This document shows, piece after piece, positions 22,597-34,706 of a DNA stretch of 64,000 nucleotides; the stretch's first letter is position 1, and each line of letters begins with the position of its first letter. Below the pieces are notes generated by a model. That model made no database searches and was not told the origin of the DNA. It saw only the letters and a program-made list of their open reading frames with translations. A program made the translations under genes and the position numbers. The stretch is from Cranoglanis bouderius (lineage: Eukaryota; Chordata; Actinopteri; Siluriformes; Cranoglanididae), in contig CM042550.1 of assembly GCA_023630585.1 (NCBI GenBank), positions 20,555,606 to 20,619,605 of the forward strand, written 5' to 3'.

Positions 22597-24171
22597 CAGC
22601 CGTGGCCAAAAGTTTTGAGAATGACACAAATATTAATTTTTACAAAGTCTGCTGCCTCAGTTTTTCTGATGGCAATTTGCATATACTCCAGAATGTTATG
22701 AAGAGTGATCAGATGAATTGCAATTAATTTCTTATTAAATTAATAAGTCCCTCTTTGCCATGAAAATGAACTTAATCCCAAAAAAACATGTCTACTGCAT
22801 TTCAGCCCTTCCACAAAAGGACCAGCTGACATCATGTCAGTGATTCTCTCGTTAACACAGGTGAGAGTGTTAACGAGGACAAGGCTGGAGATCACTCTGT
22901 CATGCTGATTGAGTTAGAATAACAGACTGGAAGCTTTAAAAGGAGGGTGGTGCTTGAAATTATTGTTCTTCCTCTGTTAACTATGGTTACCTGCAAGGAA
23001 ACACATGCAGCCATCATTGCTTTGCACAAAAAGGGATTCACAGGCAAGGATATTGCTGCTAGTAAGATTGCACATAAATCAACCATTTATCGGATCATCA
23101 AGACCTTCAAGGAGAGAGGTTCAACTGTTGCGAAGAAGGCTTCAGGGCGCCCAAGAAAGTCCAGCAAGCGCCAGGACCGTCTCCTAAAGTTGATTCAGCT
23201 GCAGGATCAGGGCACCACCAGTGCAGAGCTTGCTCAGGAATGGCAGCAGGCAGGTGTGAGTGCGTCTGCACGCACAGTAAGGCGAAGAGTTTTGGAGGAT
23301 GGCCTGGTGTCAAGAAGGGCAGCAAAGAAGCCACTTCTCTCCAGGAAAAACATCAGGGACAGACTGCTATTCTGCAAAAAGTACAGGGATTGGACTGCTG
23401 AGGACTGGGGTAATGTCATTTTCTCTGATGAATCCCCTTTCCGATTGTTTGGGGCATCTGGAAAAAAGCTTGTCCGGAGAAGAAAAGGTGAGCGCTACCA
23501 TCAGTCCTGTGTCATGCCAACAGTAAAGCATCCTGAGACCACTCATGTGTGGGGTTGCTTCTCAGCCAAGGGAGTGGGCTCACTCAAAATTTTGCCTAAG
23601 AACACAGCCATAAATAAAGAATGGTACAAAAACATCCTCAGAGAGCAACTTCTCCCAAAAATCCAAGAACAGTTTGGTGACGAACAATGCCTTTTCCAGC
23701 ATGATGGGGCACCTTGCCACAAGGCAAATGTGATAACGAAGTGGCTTGGGGAACAAAACATCGACATTTTGGGTCCATGGCCAGGAAACTCCCCAGACCT
23801 TAATCCCATTGAGAATTTGTGGTCAATCCTCAAGAGGCGGGTGGACAAACAAAAACCCACAAACTCTGACAAACTCCAAGCATTGATTATGCAAGAATGG
23901 GCTGCCATCAGTCAGGATGTGGCCCAGAAGTTGATTGACAGCATGCCAGGGCGAATTGCAGAGGTCTTGAAAAAGAAGGGTCAACACTGCAAATATTGAC
24001 TCTTTGCATAAACTTCATGTAATTGTCAATAAAAGCCATTGACACTTATGAAATGCTTGTGATTATACTTCAGTAACAGTAACATCTGACAAAAAGATCT
24101 AAAAACACTGAAGCAGTAGACTTTGTGAAAATGAATATTTGTGTCATTCTCAAAACTTTTGGCCACAGCTG
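22597..24171 (+). mobile_element. Tc1/mariner-like DD35E transposon, intact, inserted in Pcdh variable exon 6
   Basis: The element is bounded by TA on both sides (22595-22596 and 24172-24173), the usual Tc1 target duplication. Its ends are near-perfect inverted repeats beginning CAGCYGTGGCCAAAAGTTTT, identical over the first 38 bp except one position and similar for about 60 bp. It carries one uninterrupted transposase frame. The intact frame and little-diverged ends suggest a recent insertion. The orientation is the same as the host gene. Confidence 0.95.
22983..23999 (+). CDS. Tc1-like transposase (DD35E type), full length
   Basis: A 338-residue cut-and-paste transposase. The N-terminal part holds a paired-type helix-turn-helix DNA-binding region (KKGFTGKDIAA...HKSTIYRII), then a GRPRK motif, as is usual for Tc1 transposases, and a second helix-turn-helix (SASARTVRRRVLEDG). 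The catalytic domain shows VIFSDESPF (first Asp), FQHDGAPCH (second Asp) and SPDLNPIENLW (Glu). By count, 35 residues separate the second Asp from Glu, so this is the DD35E class and not the common DD34E Tc1. The start is the first ATG (MVTCKETHAAI). No frameshift or stop is seen. Activity is inferred only from integrity. Confidence 0.93.
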   Translation: MVTCKETHAAIIALHKKGFTGKDIAASKIAHKSTIYRIIKTFKERGSTVAKKASGRPRKSSKRQDRLLKLIQLQDQGTTSAELAQEWQQAGVSASARTVRRRVLEDGLVSRRAAKKPLLSRKNIRDRLLFCKKYRDWTAEDWGNVIFSDESPFRLFGASGKKLVRRRKGERYHQSCVMPTVKHPETTHVWGCFSAKGVGSLKILPKNTAINKEWYKNILREQLLPKIQEQFGDEQCLFQHDGAPCHKANVITKWLGEQNIDILGPWPGNSPDLNPIENLWSILKRRVDKQKPTNSDKLQALIMQEWAAISQDVAQKLIDSMPGRIAEVLKKKGQHCKY

Positions 24172-26086
24172 TAGACAGAGAGAAACAGTCTGTTCACAAG
24201 CTCATTTTAATGGCCTTAGATGGAGGGAATCCGGTTATATCCGGCACTGCTTTAGTGCAGATCGTTGTTCAAGACAATAATGATAATGAACCGAAATTTT
24301 AAGTGACTGCGTATAAAGCACAAGTGCATGAAAGCGCTGTGGTTGGTTCGAGTGTAATACATATAAAAGCCACAGATTTAGACGAAGGCTCAAATAGTGA
24401 AGTTCAGTATTATTTTGGAGCTCACACCACCGAACCAGTGAAGCGAGCTTTCAGTGTGAACCCAGATACAGGAGAGATTACAGTATTTGGAAAATTAGAT
24501 TACGAGATCGCAAAGTCATACACATTTGATGTATGTGTGAAGGATAAACGAAACCCAGCACTTGAGGGCCACTCATCGGTTCAAATAGACATTGTGGATG
24601 AAAATGATAATCCTCCTGAAATTATTCTCACGTCTTTGCCTAGTCCTGTGCCAGAAAATGCGACAGTCAGAACTGTAGTGGCGCTCATTAATGTCAGAGA
24701 CTTGGACTCCGGTGATAATGGCAAAGTCGAGCTGAATATCTCTCCGGATTTTCCTTTTAAACTTAAACCATCTTTTGATAATCATTACTCTCTGGTTACT
24801 GACTCCCTGTTAGACCGTGAAGATAAATCGGAATATAATGTGGAAATTATTGCTCGTGATTCTGGTGTGCCATATTTAAAAACTACAAAATTTGTTAATG
24901 TTAAAGTACTCGATGTAAATGATAACCCACCGATTTTCTCTCAGCCGTCTTATAGTGTGCATATTAAAGAAAATAAACCAGCAGGCAATGCGTTGTTTTC
25001 CCTAGCTGCTTTCGATATAAACACAGATAAAAACGCTTTAATCACATATTCTATACTGGACTCGAAAATGAATCATGTTCCAGCATCGTCATATTTTTAT
25101 ATAAATTCTGAGAGTGGCACCCTCTACACCATGAGCTCCTTTGACTATGAAAAGATTAAAATGTTGAGCGTTATTGTCCAGGCAAAAGATCACGGCTCTC
25201 CGTCTCTGAGCAGCAATGCCACGGTTCATGTATTTATTGTGGACCAGAACGACAACGCCCCCGCTGTCATTTACCCCTCCACACTCATGGGCTCTGTCTC
25301 TCATCAGAGGATGCCCCGCTCTGCTAAAGCAGGACACCACGTTACTAAAGTCACAGCAGTGGACGCTGACTCGGGCCATAACGCCTGGATTTCCTATCGG
25401 CTGGCGGAGGCCACGGACGCGTCTCTGTTCTCTGTCACTTTACATACAGGAGAGGTGAGGACTAAGCGCTCTGTTTCGGAGCAGGATGACTCCTCTCAGA
25501 GACTGCTCATAGAGATAAAGGACAACGGAGAACCGCAGCAGTCCACCACAGTCACTGTGGATATACTGATAGAGGACGGCTTTCATGAACCAATCTCAGA
25601 CTTTAGGCACAAAAATACAGAACCTGAGAAGAAAAGTAGCAAAATCACATTATATCTCATCATTTCTCTTGCCTCCGTGTCATTGTTGTGTTTGGTGACA
25701 TTTTTGGTCTTGTTGGTAAAATGCGCTCGAAGCAGTAGAGGCAGCTCGAGTTGTTGTATCAGACGGAGCGATTGTGAATATAAAAACCCCAACAGAAACC
25801 TGCAGATCCAGCTCAACACTGACGGACCCATTAAATATGTGGAGGTGTTGGGAGGAGACATGATGTCTCAGAGTCAGTCCTTCGGCTCCTATCTCTCTCC
25901 AATGTCCGAATTCAGTGATTTTACCCTCGTTAAGCCCAGCAGCACCACAGACTTTACAAACACTCTGAGCGTGCTCGATGCGTCATTACCGGACAGCACG
26001 TGGACGTTTGAGAGTCAGCAGGTGAGGAAAAAACGCACAGTTTTTATATAGCATTGTCTGTACCTGAAGGCTGAATAAGGCTGTCG

Positions 26087-26090
<4 letters not shown>

Positions 26091-26152
<62 letters not shown>
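26091..26152. repeat. (GA)n microsatellite
   Basis: About 31 GA units, 70 bp after the exon 6 donor, orthologous in position to the array after exon 5. Confidence 0.95.
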
Positions 26153-26156
<4 letters not shown>

Positions 26157-26164
26157 ATATTGTT

Positions 26165-26191
26165 TTCAGCACCACAAAACTGAACAGCGAC
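26165..26191 (+). promoter_or_regulatory. Split NRSE-like motif, exon 6-7 interval
   Basis: TTCAGCACC, 8-bp spacer ACAAAACT, GAACAGCGAC. The left half is perfect; the right half matches 8 of 10 consensus positions. This is the first plus-strand copy that keeps both halves. Confidence 0.45.
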
Positions 26192-26746
26192 TTTTTTTGT
26201 GAACGGTTTCAAGTAAGTGAACATTCTGCTCCGATTTGTGTGCTATTTTGCTCATAAATTGCTTTTTATGTGTTTATTATATGTTTAGGTTTATTTAATT
26301 TATTGATTTCTTTCTTGTGGTAAACGGGGGAAATGTTATACTGAAATTATATAAAAACATTTCTCATTCAAGAAAAAGCCATCCTTCTTGAATCTTCAGA
26401 ACAGCTCAACCTGCATCTTATAGTTCAATTAATAACTTGGTACTTTGTAATGAGCATAAAAACTAAGCAGGATAGGAAGAGGGTAATGTGGTCATATTTT
26501 ATTCTTTTTATGTGAATAATTTTGTAAGCAAAGGTAGCCCCACCCCTATCCTTAACCTTTACCTTAGTAACTTTCCATACCAATTGTGTCCTACAAACTA
26601 GGACAAATTTGAGAGGAAATATTGACTGAAAAATAATGATTACAATTTTTTTTAATTGTTAACTTGATTGATTTTAATGGAATGAGAGCATGTGCATGCG
26701 TGTGTGTCTTTAAGAGTCAGCCATTTTGTTATTGGACGTCAGAGCT

Positions 26747-26788
26747 CCAATAATATGCAGGACTGTACAAAGAGATCCACTCCCTCCC
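26747..26788 (+). promoter_or_regulatory. Pcdh promoter module of variable exon 7
   Basis: CCAAT at 26747 with inverted ATTGG at about 26731; ACAAAGAGATCCACTCCCTC starts 20 bp after CCAAT, at 26767, 199 bp before the ATG. GTCAGCCATTTTG just upstream resembles the GTCAGCCATTTTTGG near the exon 2 ATG. Confidence 0.75.
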
Positions 26789-26965
26789 CCATCGCAGGGA
26801 ATCGCACAATGCACAAAGCCAGTACAGACCGTGATGCGCTGCTCCTCTTACAAATAAAAATGGATTACAATAAACGTATGGAACGAAATCGAGAAGTCAA
26901 GCTACATTTTTCTTGGATTTTCCATTTTCCATGTATGTGGTGATTCGTCTAGATTGTCTACCACA

Positions 26966-29413
26966 ATGGCAAAAAGGACGTGGTTTGGAGGCTGGAGGTG
27001 CCTTTTATTCTGGTTGTTTCTCTTCCTTCTTTTGTGGAATAACGCACAAGGCCAGACTCGCTATTCAGTTCCCGAGGAATTGAACGTCGGCTCCGTTGTC
27101 GGAAATATCGCTAAAGATCTAGGCTTGAAAATATCCGAGCTTTATGATCGTAAATTGCGAATAGCCTCGGAATCAGGTAAGCAGTATTTCAGTGTGAATT
27201 TAGGAAAAGGTGAGCTGGTGGTTGATGAAAGGATCGACAGAGAGAGCCTTTGTGGACAGAACGCAAACTGTCTGTTGCCAGTTCAAGTCATAATCGAGGA
27301 TCCTCTCCAGCTTTACAGAATAGATGTTGAAATACAGGATATAAATGACAATTATCCTCATTTTCAGTCAACCGAGCGCGCGCTAAAAATCCCAGAGTCC
27401 ACCGTGCCTGGAATGCGCTTCCCTCTGGAAAGTGCACAAGACCCAGATGTAGGAAGTAATTCTTTAAAATCGTACACGCTGAGCAAAGATGAATGCTTCA
27501 GTTTGAAAGTCAAGGATCTTGGTGATGGGCGTAAAGTGCCCGAGCTGGTTTTGGAGAAATTCCTTGACCGTGAGAAGAAGGCTTTTCATCAGCTGATGCT
27601 CACTGCACTGGATGGTGGAAATCCGGTTAAATCAGGCACTTCTCAGATAAATATCACTGTCCTTGATAACAATGACAACAATCCAGTATTTAACAAGGCG
27701 GTATATAAAGTAAGCATTGCGGAAAATTCAAGTCGGGGGACGTCGGTGTTAAAAGTTGATGCTACAGATTTGGACGAGGACACGAATGGTGAAATACAGT
27801 ATTCGTTTGGAGAGCACACACCCGACGCAGTGCGCTCATTGTTTCACATTGATCCAAAAACGGGCGAAATCATTTTAAACGGGCAGCTGGATTTCGAAAG
27901 CACTCCGACGTACAATATCGAAGTCAGTGCTAAAGATAAAGGGATCCCTGAAATGGAAGGCCACTGCAATGTTCATATCGACGTTTTAGACGTGAATGAC
28001 AACGCACCGCAAATCGTGCTCACGTCCAAACCGAGCCCAGTGCGCGAGGACGCACCGAGTGGCACCGTTGTAGCGTTAATAAGCGCTCGCGACGTTGACT
28101 CTGGCGTTAATGGGAAAGTCATTTTACACACCCAACCTAAGGTTCCATTTATACTGAAATCTACTTTCTCCAATGATTATTCTTTAGTGACGAATGGAAT
28201 TTTAGATCGGGAAATGTTCCCGGAGTATAGCGTAGAAATCACCGCGTTTGATTCAGGTTCTCCTTCGCTGAGTAGCAAAAAAACAATTTCCGTTCAAATC
28301 GTTGATGTTAATGATAATCCACCATTTTTTTCTGATAACTCGTATAAGGCGTATGTCAAAGAGAACAACAACCCAGGTTCGATTGTTTGTTCTGTCTCAG
28401 CTTCAGACCTTGATGTCGGAGAAAATGGCAAAATATCTTATTCTATAATTGACTCCAACGTCCAGGACATGCCACTGTCGTCTTATTTCTATATTAACTC
28501 AGACAACGGGACCATTTTTAGCATGCACTCATTTGACTATGAGAAGATGAAAGTGTTTCAGATCCAAGTCCAAGCGAAAGATCAGGGCTCTCCGTCTCTG
28601 AGCAGCAACGCCACGGTTCATGTTTTTATTGTGGACCAGAACGACAACGCCCCCGCTGTCATTTACCCCTCCGCACTCATGGGCTCTGTCTCTCATCAGA
28701 GGATGCCCCGCTCTGCTAAAGCAGGACACCTCGTTACTAAAGTCACTGCAGTGGACGCTGACTCGGGCCATAACGCCTGGATTTCCTATCGGCTGGCGGA
28801 GGCCACGGACGCGTCTCTGTTCTCTGTCACTTTACATACAGGAGAGGTGAGGACTAAGCGCTCTGTTTCGGAGCAGGATGACTCCTCTCAGAGACTGCTC
28901 ATAGAGATAAAGGACAACGGAGAACCGCTGCAGTCCACCACAGTCACTGTGGATATACTGATAGAGGACGGCTTTCATGAACCAATCTCAGACTTTAGAC
29001 ACAAAAACATAGAGCCTGAGAAGAAAAGTAGCAAAATCACATTATATCTCATCATTTCTCTTGCCTCCGTGTCATTGTTGTGTTTGGTGACATTTTTGGT
29101 CTTGTTGGTAAAATGCGCTCGAAGCAGTAGAGGCAGCTCGAGTTGCTGTATCAGACGGAGCGATTGTGAATATAAAAACCCCAACAGAAACCTGCAGATC
29201 CAGCTCAACACTGACGGACCCATTAAATATGTGGAGGTGCTGGGAGGAGACATGATGTCTCAGAGTCAGTCCTTCGGCTCCTATCTCTCTCCAGTGTCCG
29301 AATTCAGTGATTTCACCCTCGTTAAGCCCAGCAGCACCACAGACTTTACAAACACTCTGAGCGTGCTCGATGCGTCATTACCAGACAGCACGTGGACGTT
29401 TGAGAGTCAGCAG
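26966..29413 (+). CDS. Protocadherin gamma variable exon 7 (A/B-like), intact
   Basis: Encodes 816 residues starting MAKRTWFGGWR with a strongly hydrophobic leader (CLLFWLFLFLLLWNNAQG). EC1 has CGQNANC and DINDNYP; EC2-EC5 end DNNDNNP, DVNDNAP, DVNDNPP and DQNDNAP. The transmembrane helix is at about 691-715 and the tail is SPVSEF type. It carries QAKDQGSPS where the other exons have QAKDHGSPS. The start is the first ATG after the promoter in frame with the leader. Donor CAG|GTGAGG, phase 0. Its downstream intron shares an origin with those of exons 5 and 6. Confidence 0.93.
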
Positions 29414-29504
29414 GTGAGGAAGGATGCGGCTTGCGTTAAATGTATTTTATTTACAGGTACTGTTTTATTTGTCTAAATCCGAGTACTTGCTTGTAGTGTA
29501 ACAG

Positions 29505-29622
<118 letters not shown>

Positions 29623-29849
29623 CAGTGCTTCAGTACCACTGAGATGAGCAGCTCCTTTCGTTTTGACTTTAGTTAAATCAACGAGAAAATCTTTTGATGT
29701 TGATGTCTGAATTTATTACATCACAGAGGACTATATTGTCTGTAATGGCAATTTGTCACTCAAATGTTATACATCTACTAAAAATTGTCCTACTTAGGCA
29801 TATACTACTGTAATTTAACTAATGTATACACAGGCTGTAGCGCTAACAG

Positions 29850-29853
<4 letters not shown>

Positions 29854-29925
<72 letters not shown>
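29854..29925. repeat. (GT)n microsatellite
   Basis: About 36 GT units, followed by a G-rich stretch (GGGGGTGGGGTAGGGTAGGG). Confidence 0.95.
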
Positions 29926-29928
<3 letters not shown>

Positions 29929-30035
29929 GCGGGGGTGGGGTAGGGTAGGGGGTGTTAGGGAATGAGGGGGGACTGGCAGATGTTCCTCTGTAGTACCCCT
30001 CTTTGTCCCGGAATGCAGACAAAAGTAACTTTCCT

Positions 30036-30083
30036 CCAATAGGAAGTCGAGTTCTTTGTATAGCATCACAACCCCCACCTGCT
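30036..30083 (+). promoter_or_regulatory. Degenerate promoter module of C-type exon 8
   Basis: CCAATAGGAAG at 30036 is identical over 11 bp to the exon 3 module. The downstream purine/pyrimidine element, however, is reduced to a weak AGCATCACAACCCCC-like match. It lies about 265 bp before the ATG. Mammalian C-type gamma exons are known to lack or weaken the conserved element, so this fits. Confidence 0.45.
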
Positions 30084-30301
30084 AGTCCCTCTGAAGAACC
30101 GAAGAATCACTTTGACAAAGAGAAAGTTGGCCACGATGCGCTTTTAGCGCAGTCAGATTTTTTTTTTTTTAAATGTAGAATATGTAAATGCATAACTATT
30201 TATTTATTTATTTATTCATCGTAATAATGGCTTGTACAATCAGGACTACATCTACTTTTAAAATAATTGTGTACTTATAGAGTTAAAGGATTCGACTGGT
30301 G

Positions 30302-32716
30302 ATGGATTTCAGAGTGATGCGCAGAAGGACACCACTGCATGTTGGGATTTGGATAGCTCTGCATCTGATGTTTGACATCGAGGCTTCAGAACTGCTTTAT
30401 TCTGTGCCTGAAGAGTCCAAACCTGGGACTGTAGTCGGACACATGTCTAAGGATTTGAGCATAGACGTTCAGGCGATAATCCACAGGGAGCTGCGCGTCA
30501 TCTCGGAATCTAACATTAAATATTTTGATGTAGATCCAACAAGTGGAGCTTTAGTCATCAGACAGGAATTGGACAGGGAGCGCATATGCGGATCAAGCTC
30601 ATCGTGTCACATCCGCGCTCAGATTTTACTCCAGAAACCGTTAGACGTGCACCACGTTACAGTCGAAGTCGTGGACGTGAACGACAACGCGCCCGTTTTC
30701 CAAACTAAAAACGTCTCTCTGGAGATTTCCGAAGCCGCCGCACCCGGAACCAGTTTCCGTTTAGAGAGCGCGCGAGACGCCGACGTGGGGATCAATTCCC
30801 TTCGCTCTTACCTCCTCAGCCCAAATGACTATTTTATTTTACGAGTAGAAGCAAAAAGTGACGGCACTAAACTTCCAGTTTTGGTGTTAAACAAACCACT
30901 AGACAGAGAAAAACACAACGCGTTCCGTCTGAACCTGACTGCAGTGGATGGCGGAAAGCCGGAAAAACTCGGAACTACTCTTCTTTTTGTGAACATTCTC
31001 GACATCAATGACAACGCGCCAGAGTTTGATAAACCACTGAAAAGGGTAACTCTTTTAGAAAACTCTCCTGCTGGGACATTAGTAACATCACTCACAGCTT
31101 TCGACGCTGATCATGGCCTGAATGGAGAAATCTACTATTCCTTTCATAAATACACTTCTAGTCATGTTCTGCAACTTTTCTCTGTAGATCCTGACAATGG
31201 AGAGATCAGAGTGACAGGTGTAGTAGATCGTGAGCAAGCACACATGTATGACTTCACAGTTCAGGCCAGAGATAGAGGCAGTCCTGCCATGGAGGGTTCC
31301 TGTAACATTAAAGTGGAGATCATTGATGTTAATGACAACACTCCGGTTATTAGCATTAATTCTGTCTCACATGTACTGAGTGAAGATGTCAGCTCAGGCA
31401 CTGTCATCGGCATCCTCAGCATAAAGGATGGAGATGCTGGAAAAAATGGCGAAGTAAGTGTTCAGATCCCATCTGGGTTGCCTTTTAAGATCGGTTCTTC
31501 TTATGAAGGCCATTACACCCTAATGACTGATGGGCATCTGGACAGGGAAACCATGGCTGAATATACAATCACAGTGACAGCGAGTGATTCCGGCTCCCCA
31601 CCCCGTTCCTCGCAGGAATCCTTTGTGGTCCGTCTTTCAGATGTTAATGACAACGCGCCGGTCTTTTCACAGCCCTCCTACTCTGTGGATATTCCTGAGA
31701 ACAATGCTCCAAATGCTCCGATTCTGGCCGTGTCTGCATTCGACCCAGATGTGGGCAAGAACTCCACTCTGTCTTACTTCATTGTGGATGGTTCTATCCA
31801 TGGCTCCGTTGTGTCCTCATACGTGTACATAAACCCTAAAACAGGACAGATTTATGCAATGAGAGCTCTTGATTATGAACAGATAAACATGTTTCAGATT
31901 GTAGTGCAGGTTCGTGATCAGGGTTCCCCGGCTCAGAGCTCTAATGTCACAGTGCATGTGTTTATCCTTGATCAGAATGACCACGTTCCGAAGCTTCTAT
32001 ACCCTCCACTTCCGCCTGATGGCACGCTGCAGTTTTTTGTGCCCATCTCAGCTGACCCTGGCCACCTAATTAATCGGATATCATGCGTGGATGGAGACAG
32101 CGGACACAATGCCTGGCTGTTCTACAGTCTGGCTGGTCCAGATGGAGCATTATTTCACATCGGCACCCATACAGGAGAGCTGAGAGTAGTTGGAAAACTA
32201 GTACAGGAGGAACCTAAGAGCGTACTCAGCATCACTGTGTTAGTCCGGGACAATGGAAAACCAACACTCTCTAGCACCATTGCTGTTAACATCACTATAG
32301 CTGAGAAAACAACGGACACTTCTTCTGAGCGTAGGAGCTCACCAAGCAGGAAAACAAATCACTCAGCAGATTTAGCGCTGTATCTCATAATTTCTTTATC
32401 CTGTATCATATCGTTATCTCTCCTCACGATTATATTTATCGCGCTGCGATGGCTGAACCGTCATGGTCATCTGACCTCCATCATGCAAAGACTGGGATTT
32501 AGGTGCCAACACAAGGACCTCCACCTGCAGCTTAACTCTGATGGCCCTGTTAGGTATCTAGAGGTTGTGGGGGCCTCTCAGAACCCTCATAAACCTGTGT
32601 ACACACCCTGCTTCTCGACCATATCTAGCCGGAGTGATTTTGTGTTTGTCCGGACACCACGTGGCACCATAAGCACGAGCCTGGCACAGAGATTGTTTGG
32701 TAGCTCACTCTTGAAG
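30302..32716 (+). CDS. Protocadherin gamma C-type variable exon 8
   Basis: Encodes 805 residues (MDFRVMRRRTPLHVG...). The leader ends about FDIEAS; EC1 has CGSSSSC and DVNDNAP; EC2-EC5 end DINDNAP, DVNDNTP, DVNDNAP and DQNDHVP. A transmembrane helix is at about 693-715 (LALYLIISLSCIISL...). The variable tail (LHLQLNSDGPVRYLEVVG, RSDFVFVRTPRGT) is unrelated in detail to exons 1-7. It ends LLK at AAG|GTGAGG, phase 0. Two facts mark it as a C-type isoform: it lies last before the constant exons, and it escapes the homogenised 3' half. C-type gamma isoforms are usually expressed by both alleles in most neurons, not by stochastic choice. A gammaC5-like identity is likely but not proven. Confidence 0.88.
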
Positions 32717-34019
32717 GTGAGGAGTCTGTAGATACATCATCCAAACATCAGGAAAATGAAATGTATCATTTCTCTAGAAACGGTTGGTCTGCTTGGCGAG
32801 TGAGAACATATGAGGGTGTGAGGGTGTGAATATTCAATTAGGCCTCAGGGAGGATAGCACCGCGAGACTTCATAGTGTTAGTCTCTGATTTCTCACATGT
32901 TGCCACAGCAGGGAGGATTCATTTACACACGGGAAAAAATGTATGTGTGGATTATTAGTTATACAAGATTTTAGGTTTGTTGACTATAGTCATGATATTC
33001 CTATTAGCCACTGGTGCTGTCATTCTGGTTCATGTTCTGTTTAGATCATTCAGCCAAACTTGATGACCAATCTCTATGGAAAAAGCTTTACTGCAAGTGA
33101 AGGTATAGGTAGATTTCAGGAAGCTAGATTTAAAGAGATTTTGAGCACCAATTTAAGCCAGCTTTAGACTTTCCTTGACATACTGTAAAGTCGAAGTCTT
33201 TTACTTGGCATTTGGACACATGGAAAACTGCACTTTGAAATTCTTGTGGCTCCACTAGCAAATACTGGACATATATTATTAACATATAACATCTACTAAA
33301 CAAAATATACAAATGCAAATGAATATACACAGAATATACACAGGGAAAAATGTTCAGTAGACAAGAATACACAAAATATACAAGAGATATACAAAATATG
33401 CATAAATATGGGTGGGCAGTGTACATACTGAGTGTGTAAAGTAGTGTTCAGCTGACCGGTTAGTGACCATGTATGAGATTATCCCAATAATTATATAGAC
33501 TATATATATATATGTAGACTGTCTGATAACAAGCCTTCTCCATGTCTGATAAAATGATGAACATCCTCTAATGGCAAACCTGCAATTATATAAAATTTCT
33601 ACGTTCTGCTTTCATCATCAGTTGGTGTAATCAGCAGAAACAGACTCACGTAAACAGGAACTTTCTTCAAGGCTTCAAAGCTTGATGTTTTTTCTGTTCA
33701 TTAGCATTTTACTAGACAAAATACTATTGTATTTGTAGCTGACCCATGAGTTTGTCACCTTTCTATTGGTGGATTTTAGATGAGAGCATGGTAGCAGTGC
33801 TCACACTTAGATTTTTTCAAACATTTTCACACTGCTAAACCTTTGTTGTCGGCCATCTTTGGTCTCAATGGCACTAAATTGGCCATCAAGAATGTCAGCG
33901 TGTTGCATTATTGATTCAACAACCTCCACTCACGAAGAAATCTTTTACGATGTGCTATTCTTGTCTACATAAACAAATTTGGACAGTAGGACTATTTGCG
34001 TTTAGGCTCTGTCAGCTGT

Positions 34020-34057
<38 letters not shown>

Positions 34058-34647
34058 GCTTGGGGGTGAGGGATTGATTGCCAACTGACCCAGTTACTGT
34101 AATCTTGTCCAATGTTTAGAGGATCAGTGAGACATTACACATGTGATCCTCTTCATAAGGTTAAAAACAGCAAATATCCCAGTAATAGCTGCAATATTAT
34201 ACAATTAACCATCACAGTACTTCTAAATGTATTCATAAAAGCAATTTTTTTTCATGGGAAGTCCATGCCATCATACTGACAAGCACTGAGTAACTCTTAT
34301 GCTGTTCGGAATGATACATACAGTACGATGTGTGTTCCTATATAATAGACGCACTCATGTGTTTCAGAGACATGATGGGTATTTCAATTATTCACACATT
34401 CAATCCTGTATTCTGTATTAGGCTGGCTGTCTCATCTCGCTAGGCATCATCTCTATCCATTTCCTGTCCTTTACTCTACTTGCAGGTCTGCAACTAACTG
34501 TATTGTGGCTTCACTAATTCAATTTCCTGTTTCAGAAACCTCAGTCCTTTATAACATCACAGAAGAGGGATCTGCAGGCGCCAGTATTTCAAACTCTAAA
34601 AGCAAATATAAACCGGAGTGTTTTTCTTTTTTCTTTTTTTTTCACAG
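32717..34647. other. Intron between C-type exon and constant exon 1
   Basis: No gene. It holds a short GT array (34024-34056), a YY1-like CGGCCATCTTTGG at about 33852, and a pyrimidine tract (34620-34645) leading into the constant exon acceptor. Confidence 0.7.
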
Positions 34648-34706
34648 CAAAAGCCACCGAACAATGACTGGCGCTTACCTCCGAACCAGAGACCTGGACC
34701 TAGTGG
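34648..34706 (+). CDS. Protocadherin gamma constant exon 1
   Basis: 59 nt after a TTTTTTTTCACAG acceptor, ending at GG|GTAAGT. In frame with every variable exon it encodes QKPPNNDWRLPPNQRPGPSG, matching the PPNTDWRF...QRPGTSG start of the vertebrate gamma constant domain. The length and the phase (0 in, 2 out) equal those of the mammalian exon. It begins the shared cytoplasmic domain of all gamma isoforms. Confidence 0.93.

Larger units (their letters stand above)
21991..26021 (+). pseudogene. Protocadherin gamma variable exon 6, pseudogene disrupted by a Tc1-like element
   Basis: The 5' part (21991-22596) encodes a leader (LLWNITEA), EC1 and half of EC2, and stops inside a DNA transposon. 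The 3' part resumes at 24172 exactly at the LDRE motif of EC2 and runs to a normal CAG|GTGAGG donor. Three signs of decay are visible. (1) The 1575-bp Tc1-like insertion is flanked by TA. (2) A TAA stop at 24300-24302 comes just after the EC2-EC3 linker NDNEPKF. (3) Substitutions hit motifs otherwise invariant here: GRE for DRE in EC1, DLDVS for DPDVG in EC2, and several changes (STLMG, GHHVTK, EPQQS, KNTEPE) in the 3' half that is identical in its neighbours. The rest of EC3-EC6, transmembrane and tail is open from 24303. A truncated product from an internal ATG cannot be excluded but would lack a signal peptide. Confidence 0.92.
26022..26746. other. Inter-exon interval 6-7, duplicated intron module
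   Basis: It contains a (GA)n array (26091-26152), a split NRSE-like motif and about 200 bp homologous to 21110-21310. The remainder is unique. No gene. Confidence 0.7.
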
